A stretch of DNA of 64,000 bases from Acinetobacter guerrae (GTDB lineage: Bacteria; Pseudomonadota; Gammaproteobacteria; Pseudomonadales; Moraxellaceae): NCBI RefSeq assembly GCF_009372255.1, contig NZ_LXGN01000034.1, positions 241,401 to 305,400 of the forward strand, given 5' to 3'. Position numbers and translations under genes: made by a program. Shown here in pieces: positions 38,262-46,544 of the stretch. Position 1 is the stretch's first letter; each line of letters starts with the position of its first letter. The notes under the pieces are model-generated. The model did no database searches and had not been told where the DNA came from. It worked only from the letters and a program-made list of their open reading frames with translations.

Positions 38262-38879
38262 TTATTTCAATGGTGAAACTGCTGTTGGTAACGCAATCAT
38301 CGATTGCATTTCATGCGTTAACCATTGTGGACCACCTTTTGGCGGCCAGATACCATCAGCTACTGCTTTAGCACGTACTTCTGAACGTTCATTCAATGAA
38401 GCATAGGGCCAAATGCTAACAATCCGAGGTTTACCATCTAATGCATACATAGCAATGGTCAGTTTTGAATATTGAGTACGAGTTGGAACTGCATTTTTCC
38501 ATGCTTCAAGGACATGGGGCGCACCGCCATGCTTGAGTTCATAAGTACGAATTTCGTATACAGGGCCAAACTCACCTAACTCTACTTCTGGTAAAAAATC
38601 AAAACCTGCAAAGTTCTCCACTGAGTATTTGATAATATTTTCGGCCGCATCAAATAGATTTTCCTGTTTCGCCAAACGTGCATTTTCTGAATCTAACTCT
38701 TGCTGAGATGCATAACTACGGAGCACCACAACCTGATTAAGCTGACCTATATCCGAGAAAAAAATACCAAGTAATTTTCCTTGTGCAGCCTGCTCCTGAT
38801 AAAAGCGTTGAATCCCTTGAGCAACGGATGCGGTCGTACCCATTTTAATGGTAATGTTAATTAATTGATAAAGTTTCAT
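38262..38879 (-). CDS. Two-domain NIPSNAP-family protein
   Basis: 205 aa with two tandem ferredoxin-like NIPSNAP domains. The first spans ~1-95 (FYQEQAAQGKLLGIFFSDIGQLNQVVVLRSY) and the second ~105-205 (YEIRTYELKHGG, then PRIVSIWPYASLNERSEVR). NIPSNAP proteins have no settled enzymatic role; in bacterial catabolic clusters they accompany flavoprotein dehydrogenases. It overlaps the upstream flavoprotein gene by 4 bases, so the two products are made together and may interact. Last gene of the operon. Confidence 0.82.
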   Translation of the reverse strand: MKLYQLINITIKMGTTASVAQGIQRFYQEQAAQGKLLGIFFSDIGQLNQVVVLRSYASQQELDSENARLAKQENLFDAAENIIKYSVENFAGFDFLPEVELGEFGPVYEIRTYELKHGGAPHVLEAWKNAVPTRTQYSKLTIAMYALDGKPRIVSIWPYASLNERSEVRAKAVADGIWPPKGGPQWLTHEMQSMIALPTAVSPLK

Positions 38880-40612
38880 GCAGATCTCCGTTGTTGCGTT
38901 ACTTGAATCGGTTGATGATTAAATTTTTCAGTCAGTTTGCCAGCAGCGAATTGGGCGATACGCCAAGCAAAGACCATCCCTGGCCCAAGCGTGGTGCCTG
39001 GTCCTGGGTAAGTTCCTTTAAAAATAGAAGCTAGATCATTGCCACAGGCAAATAGCCCTGAAATTACCTGATTGTTTTGGTCTAAAACACGGCCATAGAT
39101 ATCGCCTGCAAGACCACCACTACTGGCACAGTCCATCGGAATAACGGGTAAAGCGTAATAAGGTCCATGTTCAAGTTTCCCAAGACATGGATTTGGCTTA
39201 ACCTCTGGATCACCATTGAAACGATTCATTACCCCTGTGCCTTTGCCAAAGTCAGTGTCTACACCCTGCTCAACCATCTGATTAAAATACTGCACCGTGT
39301 TTATCAAGCCTTGCTTATCAATACCCGTTTTTTTGGCCAGCTCCTCAAGTGTATTTGCTGAAAATAAATAGTTGGCTTTTAGATAATAGTTAAGCTTTTT
39401 GGCGCCCGGCAAAATAAACCCTAAACCATACTTTTCAATCGCAGTATGATCACAAATCAGATATGACTGAATTGTTTCTTTGCCTCTGTTGCTTTTGATC
39501 TGAGCCATACAGAAGTCATGATAGGAATCAGATTCATTTACAAAGCGTTTGCCGTTTTCATTCACTGCAATAACACCCGGTTTAGCACGATCTAAAATAA
39601 TATGTGGCCAGATTGCTTTATAGCCATTAGCATGCATATGAATGGAGCATGGGAAGTACAACACACTACTGTCCACCGAAGGATCCAGCTTTGCGCCTTT
39701 TTGTATGGCTTTACTTAAACCATCACCAGTATTGGAAAGTGGCGATAAAGAATCGGAAGTTAAACCTTTTGGAAATAATTGCTGTCTGAGTTGCTCATTC
39801 CAACCCACGCCCCCTGTTGCCAAAACAAAGCCTTGACGTGCATAAATGACTTCAGTCCCTTTTTCAGTCTGAATTTTTGCGCCAACCACTTTTCCTTTTT
39901 CAACAATTAATTCTTGCAAAGGTGAATTGAACCAGACTGGGACGTGTTGTTTCTTTAAATTATAAAACAGGCTTCCCACTAGTGCATTGCCCATAACCAA
40001 ACGCGTACCGCGATTAAAGCGTAAGCGTGAAAAGAAGTAGGGAAGCACAACTTTTAGGGTAATCATTAAATTTTGAATACTTTGCACAGGGTTTAACAAG
40101 GCATTTAATTCATTACGATTGACCATCATTCCACCCAATCCCATAAACTCTGGGCGTGGAGGACGTACATATTTAAAATCGGCACCTAAGATGCTGCCAT
40201 CAAATTCCGCAGGTGCAAGTGCGCGACCACCAAATGCTTCGCCAGGCTGGTTTTTGACATAGTCAGGATGTGCCAAACACGCATTTAATTTTACAGTAGT
40301 TTTTTCATCAAGCTCACGAATCATATCTGCGCTGGATGCTAAAAAGGCTTCACGTAATTCTTCACCACCACGCTCGCCAACCACCGATCTGAGAAAAATA
40401 CGCGCCTGTTCAATATCATCAGGTACACCAGCTTTAACGCTTAAATGTGATCCTGGTGCCCAAATAGTACCTCCTGATGTAGCTGAGGTCCCCCCAGCTT
40501 GTGCTGCTTTTTCACACAACAGAACATTTAATCCATTAAGTTTGGCAAATAGAGCCGCAGACATACCCGCCGCACCTGCACCAATCACCAGTAAATCGAC
40601 CTGTTGATCCAT
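38876..40612 (-). CDS. FAD-dependent dehydrogenase, ketosteroid-dehydrogenase/fumarate-reductase-like (first)
   Basis: 578 aa. FAD-binding Rossmann motif VIGAGAAGMSAALFAK (residues 9-24), then the second FAD contact GGTSATSGGTIWAPGSH. The C-terminal FAD segment reads GLFACGNDLASIFKGTYPGPGTTLGPGMVFAWRIA. A conserved Tyr occurs in HGPYYALPVIPMD. The overall text resembles 3-ketosteroid-delta-1-dehydrogenase-type enzymes, which insert a C=C next to a ring ketone. Substrate unknown. It overlaps NIPSNAP by 4 bases and follows the second flavoprotein gene by 12. Confidence 0.85.
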   Translation of the reverse strand: MDQQVDLLVIGAGAAGMSAALFAKLNGLNVLLCEKAAQAGGTSATSGGTIWAPGSHLSVKAGVPDDIEQARIFLRSVVGERGGEELREAFLASSADMIRELDEKTTVKLNACLAHPDYVKNQPGEAFGGRALAPAEFDGSILGADFKYVRPPRPEFMGLGGMMVNRNELNALLNPVQSIQNLMITLKVVLPYFFSRLRFNRGTRLVMGNALVGSLFYNLKKQHVPVWFNSPLQELIVEKGKVVGAKIQTEKGTEVIYARQGFVLATGGVGWNEQLRQQLFPKGLTSDSLSPLSNTGDGLSKAIQKGAKLDPSVDSSVLYFPCSIHMHANGYKAIWPHIILDRAKPGVIAVNENGKRFVNESDSYHDFCMAQIKSNRGKETIQSYLICDHTAIEKYGLGFILPGAKKLNYYLKANYLFSANTLEELAKKTGIDKQGLINTVQYFNQMVEQGVDTDFGKGTGVMNRFNGDPEVKPNPCLGKLEHGPYYALPVIPMDCASSGGLAGDIYGRVLDQNNQVISGLFACGNDLASIFKGTYPGPGTTLGPGMVFAWRIAQFAAGKLTEKFNHQPIQVTQQRRSA

Positions 40613-40624
40613 GTTAATTTCTCC

Positions 40625-42403
40625 TTAGAACTGCTCAGAAAATGCAGCAGAATGTCTATGTGCATTCGCCTGATGTGCAATATGTTTTGCCGCGATATAG
40701 CCAAATGTCATAGCGGGTCCAAGGGTAATTCCACCACTTGGATATTGACCGCCCATAATGCTGTTCAAATCATTTCCAGCAGCGTATAAACCTTGAATTG
40801 GCAACCCTGTCTGTTTGTTTAATACATTGGCATATTTATCTGTGATTAAACCTGCAAAGGTTCCCAGACTTCCCGGCATGACTTCCACTGCATAAAACGG
40901 CCCATGCTCAATGGGTGCTATACATGGATTTGGCTGATGTTGAGCATCACCCTGTGCTTTTTGATATGGGGTCGTGCCGCGTTGAAACTCAGGATCTTGA
41001 CCTTTTGTAGCAAATTGATTGTAAGATTGAACGGTTTTTTGAAACTGTAATGCATCAATTCCACAAGCAATAGCAAGATCTTGCAAAGTTTTGCCCGATT
41101 TTAAATAGCCATTATCAAGCCAAGACTGCATTGAAATAGGAAAAGGCTTAACCGCACCTAAACCATAACGCCGTATAAATTTATGATCACAAATCAGCCA
41201 ACAATGAGCTTGCTGACCTTTCGGTGTATGTTTAAACAAGTCTTTAACAAAAGCAGGATATGATTCACCTTCGTTGGTAAAACGGCGACCATTTTCTAAC
41301 ACCGCAATAAGTCCCGGTTTTCCACGTTCCACCAAATGTGGAAACCGTCCCAACGTACCATCCAGACGTGGCATGAGTGAAACAGGCGCCCATGCCCCTG
41401 CCCAAGGTAGATTTTGATCAACGGCTGCACCTATGGTTTCTGCTGCTTTTAAGCCATCACCTGTATTAGTTTCTGCTGCGGCAGAATGATGCGGTGTACC
41501 CTCTGCCACATGCTGAAACAACGCCTGTTTACGTTCTTCATCGTGTGGAAACCCACCAGTTGCCAAAATCACTCCGTATGTAGCATTGATCTTGACTAAA
41601 CCCGCGGGGGTTTTAAATAACGCACCTATAACCTTGCCATTTTCATGTAAAAGCTCGGTCATGGCATGATTCGCAAGTAGCTTTACCTCTTTGTCCAAAG
41701 CGGACTTAAGCAACCTTGCAACAAGTGCATTACCATTGACGATTTGCGTAGAACGCTTTCTTAATAGTAGATCTACAAAATGACGCAATACTCGTTTGGT
41801 CGCATAAACAAAAGAGGAGGCTGCACGAAATGTATTAATAAAATGCTTCATGTCTGCGCCAGACGCGATTCCCATGCCCCATAACGTTGTTTCAGGAATT
41901 GCGGGACGCAGTAAATGCAATTGATTTCCTAAATGACGCCCATCATAAGGTGCTGCAACTATCGAACGCCATCCAACCCGTGAGCCACTGACATGAAAAA
42001 AATCTGGGACTGCACCACCAATATTAAATTTGACGTGAGTATGTGTTTCAAAAAAATCTACCATCTCTGGCGCTTGAGTTAAATAAGTATGAATTTTTTG
42101 TTCATCATATTGCTCGCCCAAAATATTTTTTAAATACTTCTTCGGAGCTTCGATTGACTCTCCCTGCCCTTCACGTTGTGCATGTGGAGTATTAGGAATC
42201 CATAACCAGCCGCCTGAAACAGCCGTAGTACCACCAAAAACAGAGGCTTTTTCAGCAACAATGACTTTGAGGCCTTGTTGGGCTGCCGTGACCGCACTTG
42301 ATAGCCCACCAGCACCCGAACCAATGACTAATACATCGCAATCATAAGATTTTCGGATTGGCAGCGGTGTGGTCTGGAATGGATATTGGATAGTTGCATT
42401 CAT
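40625..42403 (-). CDS. FAD-dependent dehydrogenase, ketosteroid-dehydrogenase-like (second)
   Basis: 592 aa from ATG 42403 (MNATIQYPFQ); GGGG lies about 10 bases upstream, and the longer frame would overlap the TIM-barrel gene. FAD motif VIGSGAGGLSSAVTAA, second motif GGTTAVSGGWLWIPNTPHA, C-terminal YAAGNDLNSIMGGQYPSGGITLGPAMTFGYIAA. It shares the fold and motifs with the neighbouring flavoprotein but is clearly a different paralogue, so two successive desaturations or two different substrates are possible. It is separated by 7 bases from the TIM-barrel gene upstream. Confidence 0.85.
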   Translation of the reverse strand: MNATIQYPFQTTPLPIRKSYDCDVLVIGSGAGGLSSAVTAAQQGLKVIVAEKASVFGGTTAVSGGWLWIPNTPHAQREGQGESIEAPKKYLKNILGEQYDEQKIHTYLTQAPEMVDFFETHTHVKFNIGGAVPDFFHVSGSRVGWRSIVAAPYDGRHLGNQLHLLRPAIPETTLWGMGIASGADMKHFINTFRAASSFVYATKRVLRHFVDLLLRKRSTQIVNGNALVARLLKSALDKEVKLLANHAMTELLHENGKVIGALFKTPAGLVKINATYGVILATGGFPHDEERKQALFQHVAEGTPHHSAAAETNTGDGLKAAETIGAAVDQNLPWAGAWAPVSLMPRLDGTLGRFPHLVERGKPGLIAVLENGRRFTNEGESYPAFVKDLFKHTPKGQQAHCWLICDHKFIRRYGLGAVKPFPISMQSWLDNGYLKSGKTLQDLAIACGIDALQFQKTVQSYNQFATKGQDPEFQRGTTPYQKAQGDAQHQPNPCIAPIEHGPFYAVEVMPGSLGTFAGLITDKYANVLNKQTGLPIQGLYAAGNDLNSIMGGQYPSGGITLGPAMTFGYIAAKHIAHQANAHRHSAAFSEQF

Positions 42404-42410
42404 AGATGTT

Positions 42411-43238
42411 TTACCCCGCAACAGCATTCTGCTCGGATTTGGCAACAAGCTGTTTCATCGCATTTAAATTAATTTTTGCACGTTCTAATGCTGGTCGCTC
42501 TGCCAAAATCAAATTGGGGACTTCTGCTGCCAACGTAATATTATCAGGCAAAGCACGAATCAGACTGACTAAATCAATTTCACCTTCACCCGGTACTAAT
42601 CGGTTTGAACGTGCAATTTTGATCAAACCAGCATCGCTCGAATCATATTTTGCCAATCCATCGCATAATTGCACATAGTTCATGTGCTGAGGATCAAGTG
42701 CTGTGACCTGCTCTAGAGTTGAATCTGAACGATCGAAATGCAATGAATCGATTAAAACTGCTGCATTGTCTTGTCCCGAGGATTTCACAATCTGTTCTGC
42801 CTGAGCCAGATTCTTTACATTTGTCCACGGCATAAATTCCAGATCACAGCTCAACCCATATTGTTTACTTAACTCACAGAACTGTGCAAAATTTTGAATT
42901 AAGCGTCCATGTTCAGGATCATTGCCAGCAATCAAAATATGTTTAGCCCCTAATTGCTGCGCAACATCTAAAAATTGTAAATATTTTTTTGGTTCAAACT
43001 CTGGATTAATCCGGATAATTTCGACATCTGCAACTTGAACAGCAGTATCTTGAAGCGCTGCTTTAGTTTCTTTGAGTAACACTGCATCTGTTAGAAGCAG
43101 ATAATCTGCTTCATTCTGTGCTGCAGGAAGCAGGCGTAAGCCTACTGCCGCATAACCACATTCAGCTGCAATTTTTACTGCTTCGACAGGACTAACATCA
43201 GCAATCGTCAGAAATGAGAGAGAATATTTACGCGGCAT
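42411..43238 (-). CDS. TIM-barrel sugar-phosphate isomerase/epimerase-like protein
   Basis: 275 aa from ATG 43238 (MPRKYSLSFLT), with AAGGAG 7 bases upstream. The strands YSLSFLTIADVSP, YAAVGLRLLPA, GAKHILIAGND, LSCDLEFMPW, AAVLIDSLHFDRS, YVQLCDGLA and LAAEVPN and their acidic/His ends match the xylose-isomerase-like superfamily metal site. It overlaps the AroE-like gene by 11 bases. Next to a shikimate-dehydrogenase homologue, a dehydratase of the dehydroshikimate-dehydratase kind is conceivable, but the sequence alone cannot decide. Confidence 0.82.
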   Translation of the reverse strand: MPRKYSLSFLTIADVSPVEAVKIAAECGYAAVGLRLLPAAQNEADYLLLTDAVLLKETKAALQDTAVQVADVEIIRINPEFEPKKYLQFLDVAQQLGAKHILIAGNDPEHGRLIQNFAQFCELSKQYGLSCDLEFMPWTNVKNLAQAEQIVKSSGQDNAAVLIDSLHFDRSDSTLEQVTALDPQHMNYVQLCDGLAKYDSSDAGLIKIARSNRLVPGEGEIDLVSLIRALPDNITLAAEVPNLILAERPALERAKINLNAMKQLVAKSEQNAVAG

Positions 43239-44043
43239 CCTGCTTCTCCTTATCATCTTTTAGCAAATAAGCCACCATCAGATCACGTACCTGTACAAAC
43301 ATGTCCGTGCCCTTGACCGCATTACAGCCCAGCGCTGTCGCATGCTGCACAAACGGTGTGTTTTCTGGACTAGTGACAACATCGGCAATCGACATTTGTT
43401 CAGTTAATTGATCAAGTTGAAATGCAGCTGATGGATCATCATTCATGCCCATTGGCGTTGCATTCACCACAACGTCATAACCCGTTGGATCATTATCATG
43501 CGCAATGACTTTGCCCAAATTTAACTGTTGAAGTTGTTCAACAAATTGTCGCTGACGGTTTTGATCCACATCAAAAATTGCTAGCTCACCGACCTCAGCT
43601 AAAAGTAATTCATAGGCAATCGCTTTACCCGCACCACCTGCACCTGCAAGAATTACGCATTTATTTTTCAGTTCAATATTTTTGTTACGAATTGCCTGAA
43701 CCATGCCTTTACCATCCAACATGTCGCCTTCCCAACCTTCTGTACAACGGCGAATGGTATTTACTGCACCAATAAACTGAGCACGATTGCTCAGTTTTTG
43801 GCAACATGCCAAAGCCGAAATCTTATGAGGGACTGTCACAATCAAACCATCAGTATTGTTCAGATATAAGTTTTGCTGAATAAAGTCTGGCAAATGTTCA
43901 GGGGCAACATCAGCGGGGGCAACAATTGCATTCAACCCCTTTTTTATTAGCTCCAAAGTTACGCCCTCGGGCGATTTAACTTGAACAATCGGGTGTCCTA
44001 CCACAAAGTAGAGACGAGTCGAACCATTTAATTGAATATCCAT
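43228..44043 (-). CDS. Shikimate-dehydrogenase-like oxidoreductase (AroE paralogue)
   Basis: 271 aa. The substrate domain keeps VTVPHK and VNTIR; the NAD(P) domain has LAGAGGAGKAIAYELL and VNATPMGM. Two canonical substrate motifs deviate: GHPIVQVKSP where AroE has GHPIxHSxSP, and GDMLDGKG where AroE has GxNTDGxG. This points to a substrate other than shikimate, as in catabolic quinate/shikimate dehydrogenases or other AroE-like paralogues. It lies 61 bases after the transporter gene in a catabolic operon, so degradation is likelier than aromatic amino-acid synthesis. Confidence 0.86.
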   Translation of the reverse strand: MDIQLNGSTRLYFVVGHPIVQVKSPEGVTLELIKKGLNAIVAPADVAPEHLPDFIQQNLYLNNTDGLIVTVPHKISALACCQKLSNRAQFIGAVNTIRRCTEGWEGDMLDGKGMVQAIRNKNIELKNKCVILAGAGGAGKAIAYELLLAEVGELAIFDVDQNRQRQFVEQLQQLNLGKVIAHDNDPTGYDVVVNATPMGMNDDPSAAFQLDQLTEQMSIADVVTSPENTPFVQHATALGCNAVKGTDMFVQVRDLMVAYLLKDDKEKQDAA

Positions 44044-44104
44044 TATTCAATCTCCTTAAAATCTTAAGCTTAGAAAATTTTAGTGCGTGTCTTAAATTTG
44101 AATC

Positions 44105-45457
44105 TTAGGCTTGAACATTATTCAGTTCTTGCTGACGTAACTTTTTTGACGAATAGATAAATTTCATGATTAAAAGTGCCAGAATAATGCCAAAAGCAGG
44201 CAGACATAGGATCAAGAAAATTTTACTGGCTGGCCAACCCAAACTTAGAAAGTATGCACCAGCAAATGCACTGGCTACCGCACCCATACGTCCAATTCCA
44301 TGCATCCAGCTATTACCTGTAGCACGAGCAAAAACAGGGTAAAAGGCACTTGAAATACTATTAAGGCCTGCATTTGCACCATTCATCCACATTCCAATGA
44401 AAAAGCACATCGTGCTATACATCACAAAGTTATGACCGACTTCACCAACAAATACCATGAACACAATTGCAATCACATAAGCGATCACTAAACCAATATG
44501 TGGGTTGATCTTATCCATTAAATAACCACAAGCGATACAACCAATTGGACCACCCAACTGATAAATTGCGGTAATCAAAGAGGCTTCACTGATGCTAAAT
44601 CCAAACTCATGGCTCATCATCGGCAACCAACTACCAAGTAAATACACAACAAATAGACCTGATGCATAACTCCACCACAGTAGAAAGCTCCCCAAAACGT
44701 AAAACGGACTTAATACGGTTTTTACCGGATTGGTCGTCGCAGTTTTAGCTTTCGGTAATACAAACTCTTTATTTCTCGTGTCAAAATTAGGTGCCATTTT
44801 ATGAATAATGGCATCGATTTCTTGTTTAGGATGTTGTTTTAACACCTTATAACCAATCGATTCTGGTAAAACAAAAATCGCAATGATCGCAAGAATAATA
44901 GGCAATACACCGCCAATAATCATCATGGCATGCCAGTTATAATGTGGAATCACCCACGCAGCAAGAAATCCACCAATTGCTGCACCAATGGTAAAACCAC
45001 TCAAAATAATCGTCACCATTCGTCCATTTAAACGCATTGGAGAATAGTCTGTTACCAAGGTGACCGCTTGTGGCATAACACCACCCATAAACAACCCTGC
45101 AATAAATCGATAAATCATCAGTTCGTTTACACCACTTGATAGTGCAGCAAGTAAAGTAAATAAGCCAAAACCTAAAAGATTGATGATTAATAACTTTTTA
45201 CGGCCAAACTTATCTGCTAAAGGTCCTGAAACTACTGCACCTAAAGCTAGACCAATCAGTGCCGCACTCATCACAGGTGCAAGATCCGTCGTACTAATGC
45301 CCCATTCCTGTTTAATTACAGGAGCAACAAATCCCATAATTGAAATATCGATACCATCAACAACAACAATCATCAAACATAAAAAGATGACTAATTTTTG
45401 CATTGGGGAAACACGATTTTCATCGATAAACTCCCTTAAATTTATCTGTTGAGTCAT
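44105..45457 (-). CDS. MFS transporter, aromatic acid:H+ symporter (AAHS) type
   Basis: 450 aa, twelve predicted membrane segments. The AAHS signature in the first segment is VVVDGIDISIMGFVAP; the loop 2-3 motif is GPLADKFGRKKLL and segment 4-5 has YRFIAGLFMGGVMPQA. Relatives (PcaK, BenK, VanK) import benzoate-like or hydroxylated aromatic and alicyclic acids. It is the first gene of the six-gene minus operon and is divergent from the IclR gene, with one palindromic operator in the shared region. It probably imports the pathway substrate. Confidence 0.9.
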   Translation of the reverse strand: MTQQINLREFIDENRVSPMQKLVIFLCLMIVVVDGIDISIMGFVAPVIKQEWGISTTDLAPVMSAALIGLALGAVVSGPLADKFGRKKLLIINLLGFGLFTLLAALSSGVNELMIYRFIAGLFMGGVMPQAVTLVTDYSPMRLNGRMVTIILSGFTIGAAIGGFLAAWVIPHYNWHAMMIIGGVLPIILAIIAIFVLPESIGYKVLKQHPKQEIDAIIHKMAPNFDTRNKEFVLPKAKTATTNPVKTVLSPFYVLGSFLLWWSYASGLFVVYLLGSWLPMMSHEFGFSISEASLITAIYQLGGPIGCIACGYLMDKINPHIGLVIAYVIAIVFMVFVGEVGHNFVMYSTMCFFIGMWMNGANAGLNSISSAFYPVFARATGNSWMHGIGRMGAVASAFAGAYFLSLGWPASKIFLILCLPAFGIILALLIMKFIYSSKKLRQQELNNVQA

Positions 45458-45594
45458 ACACTTGCTCCATTAAGTGTTTACTAGCAAATATGCGTTTTCC
45501 ATCGCACGACCAATCTTGTTCTCTATTCATCTGTTGAATAATAAAAATACGGGAAACCTTCATCCCTATTTAAAACGATTCATCTCATCGGCAT

Positions 45595-45622
45595 TTGAGA
45601 TAGAATCTAAAAGTACTATAAT
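45595..45622 (+). promoter_or_regulatory. Sigma-70 promoter of the IclR regulator gene
   Basis: TTGAGA (45595-45600), a 16-base spacer and a perfect TATAAT (45617-45622). The palindromic operator begins 13 bases downstream of the -10, covering the expected start region. Confidence 0.6.
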
Positions 45623-45634
45623 CTGTTTTCTAAG

Positions 45635-45657
45635 TTTTTGGAACAATGTTCCAAAAA
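45635..45657. promoter_or_regulatory. Palindromic operator, copy 2
   Basis: TTTTTGGAACA (45635-45645) and TGTTCCAAAAA (45647-45657) are perfect arms around A45646. The core TGGAACAATGTTCCA is identical to copy 1 at 35092-35106. Its position just after the regulator -10 suggests autorepression; it may also control the divergent transporter operon. Confidence 0.78.
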
Positions 45658-45672
45658 AATATTGGGATTTTT

Positions 45673-46443
45673 ATGCTAAGTAATACCGATCGTTCTTTAC
45701 TCATCCTCGAAGCACTATTAAAAGAAGTGAATGGATGTGCACTGAGTCAACTTTCTGTTGATCTCGATATACCCAAATCTGCCATGCATCGTATTTTGAC
45801 CGCCATGAAAGATATGGGATATATCTATCAGGATGAGATCACTCAACATTACAAGCTCACCCTCAAAATTGCGTCAATGGGCCTCAGCTATTTGTCATCA
45901 CGCTCTATTACAGAAACGTTTCAACCCTATCTGGATGAATTGGCCGAGACCTCTTCTGAACTCGTGCGTCTCGGATTGATTGAAGATGAAAAAATCATCT
46001 GGATTGGTAAAGCTCAAGGGGCCAAATCAGGTCTTAAATATGATCCAGATTCAGGCAATGTTGCTTATCTCCCTGCCTCTGCCTGTGGGTTAGCTTATTT
46101 ATCTAGCCTTGATCAAAATGACTTTACACGTCTTGTGGAACGCGAAGGTTTTGAAAAATCTGCAAACTTTGGTCCCAACTCACCTAAAAACCTGAATGAA
46201 CTTGAACAAATGATCAAAGCCTCTAAACAACGTGGTTATGGGGTAATTAGTGACACCTATGAACTAGGGATGTCCGCGATGGCTAAAATCATTCTCAATC
46301 CACAAACAGGTCAACCTTTTGGTACAGTCAGTATCGCTGGGCCATCTGTACGTTTAAGTTCCAAGCGTATTGAGGAACTAGCACCTGCATTGCTTGCAAC
46401 TTCAGATAAAATTGCTTCTATCATCAATTTAATCCATATCTAA
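45673..46443 (+). CDS. IclR-family transcriptional regulator of the island
   Basis: 256 aa from ATG 45673 (MLSNTDRSLLIL), with GGGA 6 bases upstream; starting earlier would place coding sequence over the operator. The N-terminal winged helix-turn-helix (~5-60) has CALSQLSVDLDIPKSAMHRILTAMKDMGYI. The effector domain has VRLGLIEDEKIIWIGKAQG, YLPASACGLAYLSSL and RGYGVISDTYELGMSAMA. It is divergent from the AAHS transporter. The palindromes before it and before the 35200 gene are its probable binding sites. The ligand is presumably the pathway substrate or an intermediate. Confidence 0.9.
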   Translation: MLSNTDRSLLILEALLKEVNGCALSQLSVDLDIPKSAMHRILTAMKDMGYIYQDEITQHYKLTLKIASMGLSYLSSRSITETFQPYLDELAETSSELVRLGLIEDEKIIWIGKAQGAKSGLKYDPDSGNVAYLPASACGLAYLSSLDQNDFTRLVEREGFEKSANFGPNSPKNLNELEQMIKASKQRGYGVISDTYELGMSAMAKIILNPQTGQPFGTVSIAGPSVRLSSKRIEELAPALLATSDKIASIINLIHI

Positions 46444-46458
46444 TGTTCCTTTTCCTTT

Positions 46459-46500
46459 TGGCAGTTGAGATACTATTTTCAATTGCCATTATTTTTTATT
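46459..46500 (+). terminator. Terminator of the IclR gene
   Basis: TGGCAGTTGA (46459-46468) pairs with TCAATTGCCA (46479-46488) with one G-U pair, followed by a T-rich run. Confidence 0.75.
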
Positions 46501-46544
46501 CCCCAGTGTCTGAGAATCTTGCTTGAATATCATTTGTATTAGCT

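Noticed and set aside
38876..42403. The two adjacent flavoprotein genes as halves of one gene split by a frameshift
   Set aside because: Each frame is full length with its own N-terminal FAD motif, second FAD motif and C-terminal FAD segment, so they are paralogues.
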